This document shows, in pieces, positions 52,981 through 62,071 of a stretch of 64,000 nt of DNA. The notes under the pieces are model-generated. The model did no database searches and was not told the origin of the DNA. It saw only the letters and a list, made by a program, of their open reading frames with translations. Source of the stretch: CAWDVB01 sp963824105 (GTDB taxonomy: Bacteria; Actinomycetota; Actinomycetes; Propionibacteriales; Nocardioidaceae). The stretch covers positions 496,001 through 560,000 of the forward strand of contig CAWGNN010000009.1 in assembly GCA_963824105.1 (NCBI GenBank), written 5' to 3'. Position numbers and translations under genes: made by a program. Position 1 is the stretch's first letter, and every line of letters begins with the position of its first letter.

Positions 52981-53994
52981 ATGACTTCCTCGACCATGGT
53001 CGCCGGCGCGCTGCCCACCGTTCCCGAGCCGCTGCCGGAGGACTGGCCCGACGAGGTGCGACGGCTGGCCCGCGAGCGCAACGCCGTGGTGCTCGCCCAC
53101 AACTACATGCCGGCCGAGATCCAGGACGTCGCCGATGTCGTCGGCGACTCGCTCGCGCTGGCGCGCTATGCCGCGGCGACCGACGCGGAGACGATCGTGC
53201 TGTGCGGCGTCTCCTTCATGGCCGAGACCGCCAAGATCCTCAACCCTGACAAGACTGTGCTCGTCCCAGCAGTCGAGGCGGGTTGCTCGCTCTCCGACAC
53301 CATCGACGCGCCGGCTCTGCGCGCCTGGAAGGCGGACAACCCCGGGGCGGTCGTGGTCGCCTACGTCAACACCAGCGCCGAGGTGAAGGCCGAGTCCGAC
53401 GTCTGCTGCACCTCCTCGAACGCGGTGGAGATCGTCGAGTCGATCCCGGCCGACACACCGGTGCTCTTCCTCCCCGACCAGTTCCTCGGCGCCCATGTGC
53501 GGCGGGAGACCGGCCGGGAGAACATCAAGGTCTGGTCGGGGGAGTGCCACGTACACGCCGCGATCACCGCCGCCGATGTCCGGCGGCAGGTGGCCGAGCA
53601 CCCGGACGCCGAGCTGCTGGTCCACCCCGAGTGCGGCTGCGCGACCTCGGCGTTGTGGCTGGCCGGCGAGGGGGTCATGCCCGCGGAGCGCACCAAGATC
53701 CTGTCGACCAGCGGGATGGTCGGCGCCGCCCAGCAGACCACGGCGTCGACGGTGCTGGTGGCCACCGAGATCGGGATGCTGCACCAGCTCCGCAAGGTCA
53801 ACAAGGACACGACCTTCCTGCCGATGAACGCCGAGGCCTCCTGCCCGTACATGAAGATGACCACCCCCGAGCGGCTGCTGAGCTGCCTGCGCGAAGGGAG
53901 CGGCGAGGTGACCGTCGAGCCGGAGATCGCGGCCCGGGCCCGACACGCCGTGGAAGCGATGGTCGCCGTGGGCCAGCCCGGGGGCGGGGAATGA
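52981..53994 (+). CDS. nadA: quinolinate synthase NadA
   Basis: NadA condenses iminoaspartate with DHAP to give quinolinate, using a 4Fe-4S cluster. Three cluster Cys are visible in VLCGVSFMAETAKILNP, HPECGCATSALW and EASCPYMKMTTPERLL, with VLAHNYMPAEIQDVADVVGD near the N terminus. The start MTSSTM was chosen over a shared upstream frame. It overlaps nadB as ATGA, and the first gene sets the operon order nadA-nadB-nadC. Confidence 0.95.
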   Translation: MTSSTMVAGALPTVPEPLPEDWPDEVRRLARERNAVVLAHNYMPAEIQDVADVVGDSLALARYAAATDAETIVLCGVSFMAETAKILNPDKTVLVPAVEAGCSLSDTIDAPALRAWKADNPGAVVVAYVNTSAEVKAESDVCCTSSNAVEIVESIPADTPVLFLPDQFLGAHVRRETGRENIKVWSGECHVHAAITAADVRRQVAEHPDAELLVHPECGCATSALWLAGEGVMPAERTKILSTSGMVGAAQQTTASTVLVATEIGMLHQLRKVNKDTTFLPMNAEASCPYMKMTTPERLLSCLREGSGEVTVEPEIAARARHAVEAMVAVGQPGGGE

Positions 53995-55583
53995 GTGCCC
54001 CGCGTCCGAAGGCGAGCGGCGACCCGGTCGACCGCTACGACGTCGATGTGGTGGTCGTCGGCAGCGGCGTCGCCGGCCTGGCCACGGCCATCGGGCTGGC
54101 CGGGACGCGCGACGTGCTCGTGGTCTCGGACGGGGACGGATCGACCCGCTGGGCGCAGGGAGGCATCGCCGCCGCGTTCGGTGACGACGACCCCGAGGAG
54201 CACGCACAGGACTCCCAGGCCGCGGGCAGTGGCCTGTGCGACGTACGCGCCCTGCGGCGGCTCGTCGAGGAGGGGCCGCTCCGTCTCGCCGAGCTGATCG
54301 CGGCAGGTGCCGAGCTGGACCGGGCCGAGGACGGCTCGTTGGCCCGGACCCGCGAGGGCGGCCACCGCTACCGCCGGGTCGTGCACTCCGGTGGTGACGC
54401 GACCGGCGCCGAGGTGCGACGCGCGCTTCTCGCCCGTGCCGACGAGCTCGACATCGCTCGACTGGAGCCGGCCCGGGTCACCGCGCTCACCCGGGTGATG
54501 ACCGACAGCGGTCCCCGGGTGACGGGGTTGCGAGCCGACGGCCCACACGGCCCGGTCCGCGTGCGCGCCCGCGCCGTGGTACTCGCCACCGGGGGCATCG
54601 GGCACGTCTACGGAGCGACCACCAACCCCGAGGGCGTTCGCGGCGAGGGACTGGCCCTGGCGCTGAAGGCCGGCGCGACTCTCACCGATCTGGAGTTCGT
54701 GCAGTTCCACCCGACCGCCCTCGCGGTGCCCGCTGCGGGCGGCCAGCTCCCGCTGGTCACCGAGGCGCTCCGCGGCGAGGGGGCGATCCTCCGCGACGAC
54801 CGGGGCGAGCCCCTGATGCGGGGCGTCCACCCACTGCTCGACCTGGCGCCGCGTGACGTGGTGGCCGCTGCCGTGCACCGGACGATGGTCGACCGAGGGC
54901 TGGACAACGTGTGGCTGGACGCCCGTCGGGTGCCCGACGTACGGCGACGCTTCCCGACCGTGGCGGCGGCGTGCGCGACGGCAGGCATCGACCCGGTCCG
55001 GGATCTGATCCCGGTCCGCCCCGCGGCGCACTTCCTCTGCGGTGGTGTGGAGGCCGACGGCTGGGGCGCCTCCGACGTCGCCGGGCTCTACGCCGTCGGC
55101 GAGGTCGCCGATACCGGCGTCCACGGCGCCAACCGGCTGGCCTCCAACAGCTTGCTGGAGGGACTCGTCTACGGCGCGCGCGTCGCGGCCGGGCTCATCC
55201 TCGACCTGCCGCCGGCCCGGACAGCCCACCAGCGTTCGCTGCCCGATGCGATGCTCTGCGACGACCCGGCGCTCGCGGCCCGAGCCCGGACGCTGATGGA
55301 CCGCCACGCCGGCATCGTCCGCGACGCCGAGGGGCTGGACAAGGCGTTCGAGCAGCTGCGCCAAGGAGCGGGGCGGGACACGACCTGTCTGGTCGCAGCG
55401 GCGGTCGTCGCCGCGGCAGCAACCCGAACGACCAGCGTCGGCTGCCACCTGCGGGCGGACTCGCCCGAGCACACCTTCGCCCGGCCGGGCCGGGTCGAGG
55501 TGCGGCTGGACGACGACGGGGTTCCCAATGCCCTGATGCGGGGCGATGCGGAGCTGCCGCTGGCGATGGGTGTCGTCCGGTGA
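53991..55583 (+). CDS. nadB: L-aspartate oxidase NadB
   Basis: The FAD enzyme oxidises aspartate to iminoaspartate. Motifs are VVVVGSGVAGLATAIGLAG (FAD binding), STRWAQGGIAAAFGDDDPEE, LEFVQFHPTALAVPA, and GLYAVGEVADTGVHGANRLA near the C-terminal part. Length 530 is normal. The ATG overlaps the nadA stop by four bases and the stop overlaps the nadC GTG as GTGA. Confidence 0.94.
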   Translation: MSAPRPKASGDPVDRYDVDVVVVGSGVAGLATAIGLAGTRDVLVVSDGDGSTRWAQGGIAAAFGDDDPEEHAQDSQAAGSGLCDVRALRRLVEEGPLRLAELIAAGAELDRAEDGSLARTREGGHRYRRVVHSGGDATGAEVRRALLARADELDIARLEPARVTALTRVMTDSGPRVTGLRADGPHGPVRVRARAVVLATGGIGHVYGATTNPEGVRGEGLALALKAGATLTDLEFVQFHPTALAVPAAGGQLPLVTEALRGEGAILRDDRGEPLMRGVHPLLDLAPRDVVAAAVHRTMVDRGLDNVWLDARRVPDVRRRFPTVAAACATAGIDPVRDLIPVRPAAHFLCGGVEADGWGASDVAGLYAVGEVADTGVHGANRLASNSLLEGLVYGARVAAGLILDLPPARTAHQRSLPDAMLCDDPALAARARTLMDRHAGIVRDAEGLDKAFEQLRQGAGRDTTCLVAAAVVAAAATRTTSVGCHLRADSPEHTFARPGRVEVRLDDDGVPNALMRGDAELPLAMGVVR

Positions 55584-56512
55584 CCGCGACGTTCACACGC
55601 CACGGCCTCTCCGAGGTCACCGGCGCCGCGCTGGCCTCGGCCGGACTCGAGCCGGAGGAGATCCTCGGGCTGCTCCGCGCTGCCCTGGCGGAGGACCTCG
55701 GGGACCGAGGCGATCTCACGTCCCAGGCGACCGTCCCCGCCGACGCCCGCGTAGCGGTCTGCTTCACCGCCCGGCAGCCCGGCGTGGTCTGCGGGCTGTG
55801 GGTGGTCGCCGCGCTGGTCGACGACCTCCTCGGCACCGACGCGATCTACACGCCGCTGGTGGCCGATGGCGATCGGGTAGCCGCAGGGGAGCGGCTCACC
55901 ACGCTGGAGGCACCCGCCCGCGCCGTCCTCGCGCTGGAGCGCACCGCACTCAACCTGCTCTGCCACCTGTCGGGCGTCGCCACCGCCACGCGTGCCTGGG
56001 CCGACGCGCTCGAGGGGACGGGTGCCGTGGTGCGGGACACCCGCAAGACGCTCCCGCTCCTGCGGTCCCTGGAGAAGTACGCCGTGCGCTGCGGCGGCGG
56101 GACCAACCACCGCGCCGGCCTCTATGACGCGGTCCTGATCAAGGACAACCACGTGGCCGTCGCCGGGGGAGTCGGCAAGGCGCTGGACGCCGTCCGAGCC
56201 GCGCACCCCGAGGGGGACCTTGTCGTGCAGGTCGAGGTCGACTCCCTCGACCAGCTCGACGAGGCGCTCGACCACGGTGCCGGGCAGATCCTTCTCGACA
56301 ACTTCTCGGTTGCACAGCTGCGCGAAGCCGTCAGGCACATGGGCGACAGGGGGGCGAAGGCGCTCCTGGAGGCCAGCGGCGGCCTGCGTCTGGAGAACGC
56401 CAGAGAGGTCGGCCTGACCGGCGTCGACTTCCTCGCCGTCGGGGCGCTGACCCACTCGGTGGTCGCCCTCGACATCGGCCTGGACGCCGAGGATCATTCC
56501 CCTCCGCACTAG
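55580..56512 (+). CDS. nadC: nicotinate-nucleotide pyrophosphorylase NadC
   Basis: The 310-residue enzyme turns quinolinate and PRPP into nicotinate mononucleotide, completing the first arm of NAD synthesis. It has AALAEDLGDRGDLTSQATVP, ALERTALNLLCHLSGVATAT, VRDTRKTLPLLRSLEKYAV and CGGGTNHRAGLYDAVLIKDN, the last with the catalytic Lys. GTG start overlapping nadB. Confidence 0.95.
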   Translation: MTATFTRHGLSEVTGAALASAGLEPEEILGLLRAALAEDLGDRGDLTSQATVPADARVAVCFTARQPGVVCGLWVVAALVDDLLGTDAIYTPLVADGDRVAAGERLTTLEAPARAVLALERTALNLLCHLSGVATATRAWADALEGTGAVVRDTRKTLPLLRSLEKYAVRCGGGTNHRAGLYDAVLIKDNHVAVAGGVGKALDAVRAAHPEGDLVVQVEVDSLDQLDEALDHGAGQILLDNFSVAQLREAVRHMGDRGAKALLEASGGLRLENAREVGLTGVDFLAVGALTHSVVALDIGLDAEDHSPPH

Positions 56513-56515
56513 GGA

Positions 56516-56809
56516 TTAGGGATGACGGGTCGGGGCCGGGTCGACTCGGTCTATCCAGAGGAGTCGGTCGCGGTCCCCGGTCTGCTCAGGGACGCTCGTG
56601 AACGCCTCCGCCAGGAACCGCACCTTCGCCTGCCCGTTGCCCGCTGTCGAAGTCACGGATCGTCGGGGTGAGCGGCACGACCTGCGCGGCTGCTGGACCG
56701 TGTTGAGCACCTTGTCGGCGGTCATGACCACCGCAGGTCTCGGGAAGTCAGCCTCGTGACCCTGGGGAAGGCCGAAATCGAGGACGACGACGTCACCCGA
56801 GCTCGGCAT
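56516..56809 (-). pseudogene. broken MazF-type toxin gene
   Basis: The N terminus reads GDVVVLDFGLPQGHEADFPR then PAVVMTADKVLNTVQQP, matching MazF/PemK. It then runs into Arg-rich nonsense. One base away on the same strand VVPLTPTIRDFDS appears, which is the expected next MazF stretch, so a frameshift near 56690 disrupts the gene. The following part (KVRFLAEAFTSVPEQT) is back in the first frame. The toxin is probably inactive unless frameshifting occurs. Confidence 0.75.
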
Positions 56810-56987
56810 CCAGCCGCGCGCTCTCTCCAGCGGTGAGCTGTGTCGCCAACTGAACGCCGACGTGTTCCTGGGCCAGTGACTTCACAGCCAGTGTCACGTT
56901 GTGCCCGACAGTGGTGCCAATCGACTCGGCGAGCCTCTTGATCTCGTCGTGGGTGGCGATGTCGATCCGCACACTGGTGGATTGCAT
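56793..56987 (-). CDS. putative antitoxin upstream of the broken MazF gene
   Basis: The protein of about 64 residues begins MQSTSVRIDIATHDEIKRLA and continues with ESIGTTVGHNVTLAVKSLAQ, a ribbon-helix-helix-like pattern found in MazE-type partners. Its stop overlaps the MazF start by 17 bp. Because the toxin frame is broken, this antitoxin may be a leftover. ATG at 56999 is an alternative start. Confidence 0.65.
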   Translation of the reverse strand: MQSTSVRIDIATHDEIKRLAESIGTTVGHNVTLAVKSLAQEHVGVQLATQLTAGESARLDAELG

Positions 56988-57011
56988 GCAGGTCAGCATG
57001 CATCTGCTCAG

Positions 57012-57803
57012 CTAGTCGGACAGATCCACGATCACCGGGGCGTGGTCGCTGGCGCCCTCCCCGGCTCGCTCCTCGGTGTCGATGAAGGCATTGGTGACCC
57101 GTTCCGCCAAGGGAGCCGAGCCGAGGACGAAGTCGATGCGTAGTCCGCGGTTTCGCTCGAACCGCTTCCTGAAGTAGTCCCAGTAGGTGTAGACGTCGGG
57201 GCCGGGTGTGAACGGCCGGGTGACGTCGCTGAGCCCGAGTCCTTCGAAAGCGAAGAACGCCGCCCTCTCCTGCGGGGTGACGTGGGTGCCGTTCTTGAAG
57301 TCCTTCATGTCGTAGACGTCGTCGTCGTAGGGTGCGACGTTCCAGTCCCCCACCAGGGCGAGTGGCAGGTCGGGTGACTCCTGGAGCCATGCCTCGGTGG
57401 AAGCCCGGAGCGCTTCTAGCCACCGAAGCTTGTAGTGGAAATGGGGGTCGTCGGGCTTGCGTCCGTTGGGGACGTAGAGCGACCAGACTCTGACTCCGCC
57501 GCAGGTGGCGCCGATCGCCCGGGCCTCGGGCGCCTCGGGATCGCCGAACCCGGGCATGCCGGGGAACCCGATCTGGACGTCTTCGAGCCCGACGCGGGAG
57601 AGGATCGCGACACCGTTCCACTGGTTGTAGCCGACCATCGCCACCTCGTACCCGAGGGCCTGCAGACCCATGGTGGGGAACTGCTCGTCCTTGGCCTTGG
57701 TCTCCTGAACGGCCAGCACGTCGATGTCGTGCCGGCGCAACAGCGCCTCGACCCGGTCGATGCGCGAGCGGACCGAGTTCACGTTCCAGGTGGCGATGCG
57801 CAT
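57012..57803 (-). CDS. xth: exodeoxyribonuclease III (Xth, AP endonuclease)
   Basis: The 263-residue protein of the exonuclease-endonuclease-phosphatase superfamily has MRIATWNVNSVRSRIDRVEA, LAVQETKAKDEQFP (metal-binding Glu), LVGDWNVAPYDDDVYD and ASDHAPVIVDL with the closing Asp-His pair. It cuts at abasic sites and trims 3' ends in base excision repair. ATG start. Confidence 0.93.
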   Translation of the reverse strand: MRIATWNVNSVRSRIDRVEALLRRHDIDVLAVQETKAKDEQFPTMGLQALGYEVAMVGYNQWNGVAILSRVGLEDVQIGFPGMPGFGDPEAPEARAIGATCGGVRVWSLYVPNGRKPDDPHFHYKLRWLEALRASTEAWLQESPDLPLALVGDWNVAPYDDDVYDMKDFKNGTHVTPQERAAFFAFEGLGLSDVTRPFTPGPDVYTYWDYFRKRFERNRGLRIDFVLGSAPLAERVTNAFIDTEERAGEGASDHAPVIVDLSD

Positions 57804-57845
57804 GGGGCGAACATACTCACCGGGGGTGCGAGCGACGGCGCTGGC

Positions 57846-59246
57846 TCAACGATCCCGCGATGTCTCGACGTAGATCTCTTCGTCGGCGGCCGAGCCGGCC
57901 GCGAGGGGAGTGGGAACGGGGAGAGCATCGGGGGGACGTACCCGGCTCAGGTGCGCTGCGGTCTTCCCGACCAGGACCCCGGCCGAGATGGCCGCCGCGG
58001 TCCCCAGGGCCGCGATGAGGGTCAAGATTCCGTCGACGTTCTGGGCGTCGGTCAGCCGGTACATGCCGTTGTAGATCCCGAGTCCCGGGAGCAGGGGCAG
58101 CGTGCCTGCTGCCACGGTGATCGCGGCCGGCACCCGCCAGAACCGGGACAGGAAACGGGCTGAGAAGCCGATGACGCCTGCGGCGATGGCGGTCGCCCAG
58201 GCGCCGGTCACCAGGAGGTCCCCGGTGAGCCAGAAGACGCCCTGGCTCAGTGCCCCGGCCGCGGCTGCGGCCAAGAGGTACCGCTTGGGAGCTCTCCCGG
58301 CGTAGGCAGCCGACGCGGCAGCGATCGCGGCGAAGATCATCGAGGGGCCGAGACCGACCTGACTGGAGACGTGGGCTCCACCAGGGAACGTCACTCCCAT
58401 TCGTACCGAGACCTCAAGGCCGGCCGACACCCCGGCGATCAGGCCACCGGTGAGCACGAAAGCCTCCAGCAAGCGCGCCCCGGCGGTGATGTAGTACTCG
58501 CTGAATGCATCCTCGAGGCCCCCGGTCAGCGTGGTTCCGGCCAGCAGGATCACGATCGTCGCGGCGAGCACGAGGCCGGGCCTGTGGGCCACTCCGCTCA
58601 ACGCTGCCAACGCCGCAACCATCGCCGCGCTGAAGCCGCCGGTGACCTGCGTGAAGAAGGCAGGCAGACCTGCTCGGCGCACCCCCCGTCCCACAGTGAG
58701 CAACGTGAGCGCTCCGACCGCGGAGACGAGAGCGATCGCAACGTCCCCGCCGAAGAGCGCGGCGATGTTGCCCGCCGCGATCGCCCAAGCGAGCACGGAG
58801 AGACGGTCGCGCCACGGGCGGCGGAGGGAGTCGATCGAGTCGAGTTCGCGCGCCGCCTCCCCGACGGTGACCTGTCTGGAGGACAGCCGCTCGGCGAGCG
58901 ACTCGGTGCGAGCGATCCGGGAGTAGTCGCGTCCGGACGACTTGACCACGCGCATGAGGGTGAGGGGCTCGCGCAGGGAGCTCTGTCGGGTCGAGACTGT
59001 GATCGAGTTGAACGTCACGTCGACGTCGACGCCCCCCACGTGACAGCCCGACAGGACGCGCCGGACGGCCTGGGTGGTCTCGGCCGCGGAGTCGCCGGAC
59101 GAGAGCAGAGCTTCTCCGATCCTGAGCGCGACTTCGAGGGTCCGCCGCAGCTCGAGATCGACGCCGGCAGCGCCGCCCGCGGACGAGTGCGCAGCGGCGT
59201 CGGTGGTGGGGTCGACGCCTCTGGGGTCGCTCGTGGGTCCGAGCAC
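57846..59246 (-). CDS. ThrE-like threonine/serine exporter
   Basis: The 466-residue protein fuses the two halves of ThrE-type exporters: an N-terminal cytoplasmic region plus five helices (DUF1212; TLEVALRIGEALLSSGDSAA, VDVTFNSITVS) and a C-terminal five-helix part (DUF3815; SMIFAAIAAASAAYAGRA, PAAITVAAGTLPLLPGLGIY). ThrE exports threonine and serine in corynebacteria. The GTG start is at 59246. Confidence 0.87.
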   Translation of the reverse strand: MLGPTSDPRGVDPTTDAAAHSSAGGAAGVDLELRRTLEVALRIGEALLSSGDSAAETTQAVRRVLSGCHVGGVDVDVTFNSITVSTRQSSLREPLTLMRVVKSSGRDYSRIARTESLAERLSSRQVTVGEAARELDSIDSLRRPWRDRLSVLAWAIAAGNIAALFGGDVAIALVSAVGALTLLTVGRGVRRAGLPAFFTQVTGGFSAAMVAALAALSGVAHRPGLVLAATIVILLAGTTLTGGLEDAFSEYYITAGARLLEAFVLTGGLIAGVSAGLEVSVRMGVTFPGGAHVSSQVGLGPSMIFAAIAAASAAYAGRAPKRYLLAAAAAGALSQGVFWLTGDLLVTGAWATAIAAGVIGFSARFLSRFWRVPAAITVAAGTLPLLPGLGIYNGMYRLTDAQNVDGILTLIAALGTAAAISAGVLVGKTAAHLSRVRPPDALPVPTPLAAGSAADEEIYVETSRDR

Positions 59247-59398
59247 GACGTCACTCCAGGGGTGAGGGGGTCCTCTGCCTTTGACTGTACGGGAGGAATC
59301 AATGGCTCGACCCCACCAGCCGGTGCGGAACTCTCAGCGCCTGGCGGCGCCCAGGTCGGATTCGGGAACGCCCGGGCTGCACCGTAGAGTTGCCGCCC

Positions 59399-60475
59399 GT
59401 GGCACTCACGATCGGCATCGTCGGACTCCCCAATGCGGGCAAGTCGACCCTCTTCAACGCGCTGACGAAGAACAACGTCCTCGCGGCCAACTACCCCTTC
59501 GCGACCATCGAGCCCAACGTGGGGGTCGTGGCGCTGCCCGACCCCCGACTGGACAAGCTCGCCGGGATCTTCGGATCCGAGCGGATCATCCCTGCCACCG
59601 TGCAGTTCGTCGACATCGCCGGCATCGTCAAGGGGGCGTCGGAGGGCGAGGGGTTGGGCAACAAGTTCCTCTCCCACATCCGCGAGTCGGACGCGATCTG
59701 TCAGGTCACCCGGGTCTTCCGCGACGAGGACGTCTCTCACGTCGAGGGCGAGGTGAACCCGGCCAGCGACATCACCACCATCCAGACCGAGCTGATCCTC
59801 GCCGACCTGCAGACGCTGGAGAAGGCGATCCCTCGGCTGGAGAAGGAAGCCAAGGGTAGGAAGGAGATGGTCCCGGCGCTCGAGTCCGCCCAGGCAGCCA
59901 AGGACGCGCTGGAGGCGGGCACGCCGATCATCTCCACGACCATCGACCGCGCGCAGATCCGCGAACTGATGCTGCTGACCGCAAAGCCCTACCTCTACGT
60001 CTTCAACTGCGACGCCGACGAGCTGGGCGACGATGAGCTCAAGTCGAGGATGCGCGAGCTGGTCGCTCCTGCCGAGGCGATCTTCCTCGACGCGAAGTTC
60101 GAGGCGGAGCTCGTCGAGCTCGACGACGAGAACGAGGCGCGGGAGATGCTCCACGAGCTCGGTGTCGAGGAGCCCGGCCTCGACGTGCTCGCCAGGGTCG
60201 GCTTCGACACCCTCGGCCTACAGACCTATCTCACCGCCGGCCCCAAAGAGTCCCGAGCGTGGCAGATCCACAAGGGCGACACCGCACCCGAGGCAGCCGG
60301 CGTCATTCACACCGACTTCCAGAAGGGTTTCATCAAGGCCGAGATCGTCTCCTACAACGACCTGGTCTCAGCGGGTTCGATGGCGGCGGCGCGGGCGGCG
60401 GGCAAGGTGCGCATGGAGGGCAAGGACTACGTGATGGCCGACGGAGACATCGTAGAGTTCAGGTTCAACGTGTAG
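59399..60475 (+). CDS. ychF: redox-regulated ATPase YchF
   Basis: The 358-residue OBG-family protein has ALTIGIVGLPNAGKSTLFNA, NYPFATIEPNVGVV, FVDIAGIVKGASEGEGLGNK and VFNCDADELGDDE, plus a TGS domain (DTAPEAAGVIHTDFQKGFIK). YchF prefers ATP over GTP and is linked to translation and oxidative stress. GTG start at 59399; TTG at 59390 is possible. Confidence 0.95.
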   Translation: MALTIGIVGLPNAGKSTLFNALTKNNVLAANYPFATIEPNVGVVALPDPRLDKLAGIFGSERIIPATVQFVDIAGIVKGASEGEGLGNKFLSHIRESDAICQVTRVFRDEDVSHVEGEVNPASDITTIQTELILADLQTLEKAIPRLEKEAKGRKEMVPALESAQAAKDALEAGTPIISTTIDRAQIRELMLLTAKPYLYVFNCDADELGDDELKSRMRELVAPAEAIFLDAKFEAELVELDDENEAREMLHELGVEEPGLDVLARVGFDTLGLQTYLTAGPKESRAWQIHKGDTAPEAAGVIHTDFQKGFIKAEIVSYNDLVSAGSMAAARAAGKVRMEGKDYVMADGDIVEFRFNV

Positions 60476-60479
60476 CGGT

Positions 60480-60878
60480 CAGTCCCGACCTGCTCCTCAT
60501 CCACGAGGGGATCGGACTGCACGGTCACCTCGTCGGCGAGGGTGAGTTCGACCGACCCACCGAGGTATTCCTGCCAGACATCGTTTACGACGTCTCGGCT
60601 CTGGGGGGACAGACTCTCCTCGGGTGCGACGCGGTCGCGGCTGCAATGCGGGCGCTCCGTGACCGAAATCCTGTCGCTCACCACGTGTCCAACATCGTCG
60701 TTGAGCAGTTCGATGGAGGCCGGGCGAGAGTACGGTCGAGGGGATTGGCCGCCATGGCCGACGGCTCGGCGGGTTCCGTCGTCTATCTCACGAGCTCGTT
60801 CGGTCAGGCGGTGACGGTTGGCGAATTTCTCGGCGCACAGTGCTGCCTCGTAGACAGCCGCTGACTCCGTCTGCCTGA
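60480..60878 (+). pseudogene. SnoaL-like (NTF2-fold) gene remnant
   Basis: The first frame reads LLIHEGIGLHGHLVGEGEFD, then VFLPDIVYDVSALGGQTLLG and DRNPVAHHVSNIVVEQFDGG, the layout of a SnoaL-like NTF2-fold protein, and stops at 60862. Another frame of the same strand then gives GDGWRISRRTVLPRRQPLTP, the expected family C terminus, ending at 60878. No ATG or GTG opens the first frame. Missing start plus frameshift make this a decayed gene directly downstream of ychF. Confidence 0.75.
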
Positions 60879-60907
60879 CCGTGGACTCATCTTCGTAACC
60901 TGATGGG

Positions 60908-60951
60908 GTCGAGTTTCGTCACCGAGCAACGACTTCTGGGAAGAAGTAGCT
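60908..60951. repeat. 44-bp dispersed repeat, copy A
   Basis: One of three copies (60908, 61992, 62914), each with GTCGAGTT near the left end and a GGGAAGAAGTAGCT right end. In this copy ACTTCT-GGGA-AGAAGT forms a short hairpin. It lies between the SnoaL-like remnant and the P1 peptidase gene. Confidence 0.75.
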
Positions 60952-60979
60952 GTTCTTCAGACATCCGATGGAGGAAGTC

Positions 60980-61852
60980 ATGGACGAGAGCCGGTTCGCG
61001 GTCGAAGGGGTCCAGGTCGGTCACTGGACGGACGACACCGGCCTGACCGGATGCACCGTGGTCGAGCTCCCCGTAGGGACGACTGCTTCGTATGAGGCGC
61101 GCGGGGGAGCCCCTGCATCGCGAGAGCTGCTGCTCTTGGAGCCCGACAAGACGGTGCAGTCGGTCGACGCGGTCCTGCTCACTGGCGGGTCTGCTTTCGG
61201 TCTCGCCGCGGCCGACGGGGTGATGGAGCACTACCGGCTCCAGGGACGCGGCGTCCCCACCCCAGGCGGCCCCGTCCCGATCGTTCCCACCCTCGCGCTC
61301 TTCGATCTCGCGGTGGGTAACCCGTTGGCCCACCCAGACGCCGATGCCGGACGAGCGGCAGCCCAGTCCGTGCGAGCGCGGCAGGTCTTGCGGGGTCGAG
61401 TGGGAGCCGGGACGGGTGCGCAGGTGAGCCATTGGCGCGGCCCCGAGGGCCGACGGCCCGGAGGTCTGGCGTATGCCGAGCACCGCCTCGGCGACCTCGC
61501 GGTCGCCGTCTTGTGTGTCGTCAACGCCTTTGGTGACGTCGACGACGGCTCGTCTTCTGTGGTCTTCGATGCAGTTGCCGCCCTGGAGTCACCATTCGCC
61601 TTCGACCAGGGTCGAAGCCACACCACGATCGGGGTGGTCGTCACCAATGCGCGCCTGGACAAGGTGGGGTGCCGGATCGTCGCCCAAGGGGCTCACGACG
61701 GCCTCGCGCGCGCGTTGACGCCGCCTCACACCCGCTTCGACGGCGACGCCTTCGTGGCTGCCGCCACCGGCCAGGTCGACGCCCCGGTCGACGCGGTGCG
61801 CCTGCTCGCTCTGGCCTGCGTCACCGACGCAGTGCGGTCGGTCGCCTCCTGA
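60980..61852 (+). CDS. P1 family peptidase (DmpA/BapA-like)
   Basis: The 290-residue member of the P1/S58 (DmpA) family has VQVGHWTDDTGLTGCTVVEL, VDAVLLTGGSAFGLAAADGV, GAGTGAQVSHWRGPEGRR, DLAVAVLCVVNAFGDVDD and HTTIGVVVTNARLDK. These enzymes cut themselves to free an N-terminal nucleophile and act as D- or beta-aminopeptidases. The start MDESRF is preceded by GGAGG at a usable distance; copy A of the 44-bp repeat lies just upstream. Confidence 0.9.
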   Translation: MDESRFAVEGVQVGHWTDDTGLTGCTVVELPVGTTASYEARGGAPASRELLLLEPDKTVQSVDAVLLTGGSAFGLAAADGVMEHYRLQGRGVPTPGGPVPIVPTLALFDLAVGNPLAHPDADAGRAAAQSVRARQVLRGRVGAGTGAQVSHWRGPEGRRPGGLAYAEHRLGDLAVAVLCVVNAFGDVDDGSSSVVFDAVAALESPFAFDQGRSHTTIGVVVTNARLDKVGCRIVAQGAHDGLARALTPPHTRFDGDAFVAAATGQVDAPVDAVRLLALACVTDAVRSVAS

Positions 61853-61991
61853 CATCCGGGTCCCCGCACGTCTGGACGCCGATCATCGCCGCACGCCCGG
61901 TCCTGTTGACCGCCTCGTTCGAGCAGTGGACGTGGATGGTGAGGAGCGCCAGCCACGTCGACGCATCCCACTGAGCGGGCGGAGGGGTCTC

Positions 61992-62036
61992 GTCGAGTTC
62001 GGTCACGGTGTGGCAACTTCCGGGGAAGAAGTAGCT
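61992..62036. repeat. 44-bp dispersed repeat, copy B
   Basis: The most divergent of the three copies, one base longer. On its minus strand it opens a 61-residue frame (MTELDETPPPAQWDAS...) at 62006 that has no recognisable family, so I do not call it a gene. It lies between the P1 peptidase and the SDR gene. Confidence 0.75.
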
Positions 62037-62071
62037 CGGCTCTGAACGGGAACCGGAGTTTCAGTGGCGAT

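Noticed and set aside
61821..62006. A 61-residue minus-strand ORF starting in repeat copy B
   Set aside because: No recognisable family and its start is defined only by the repeat; too weak to call a gene.
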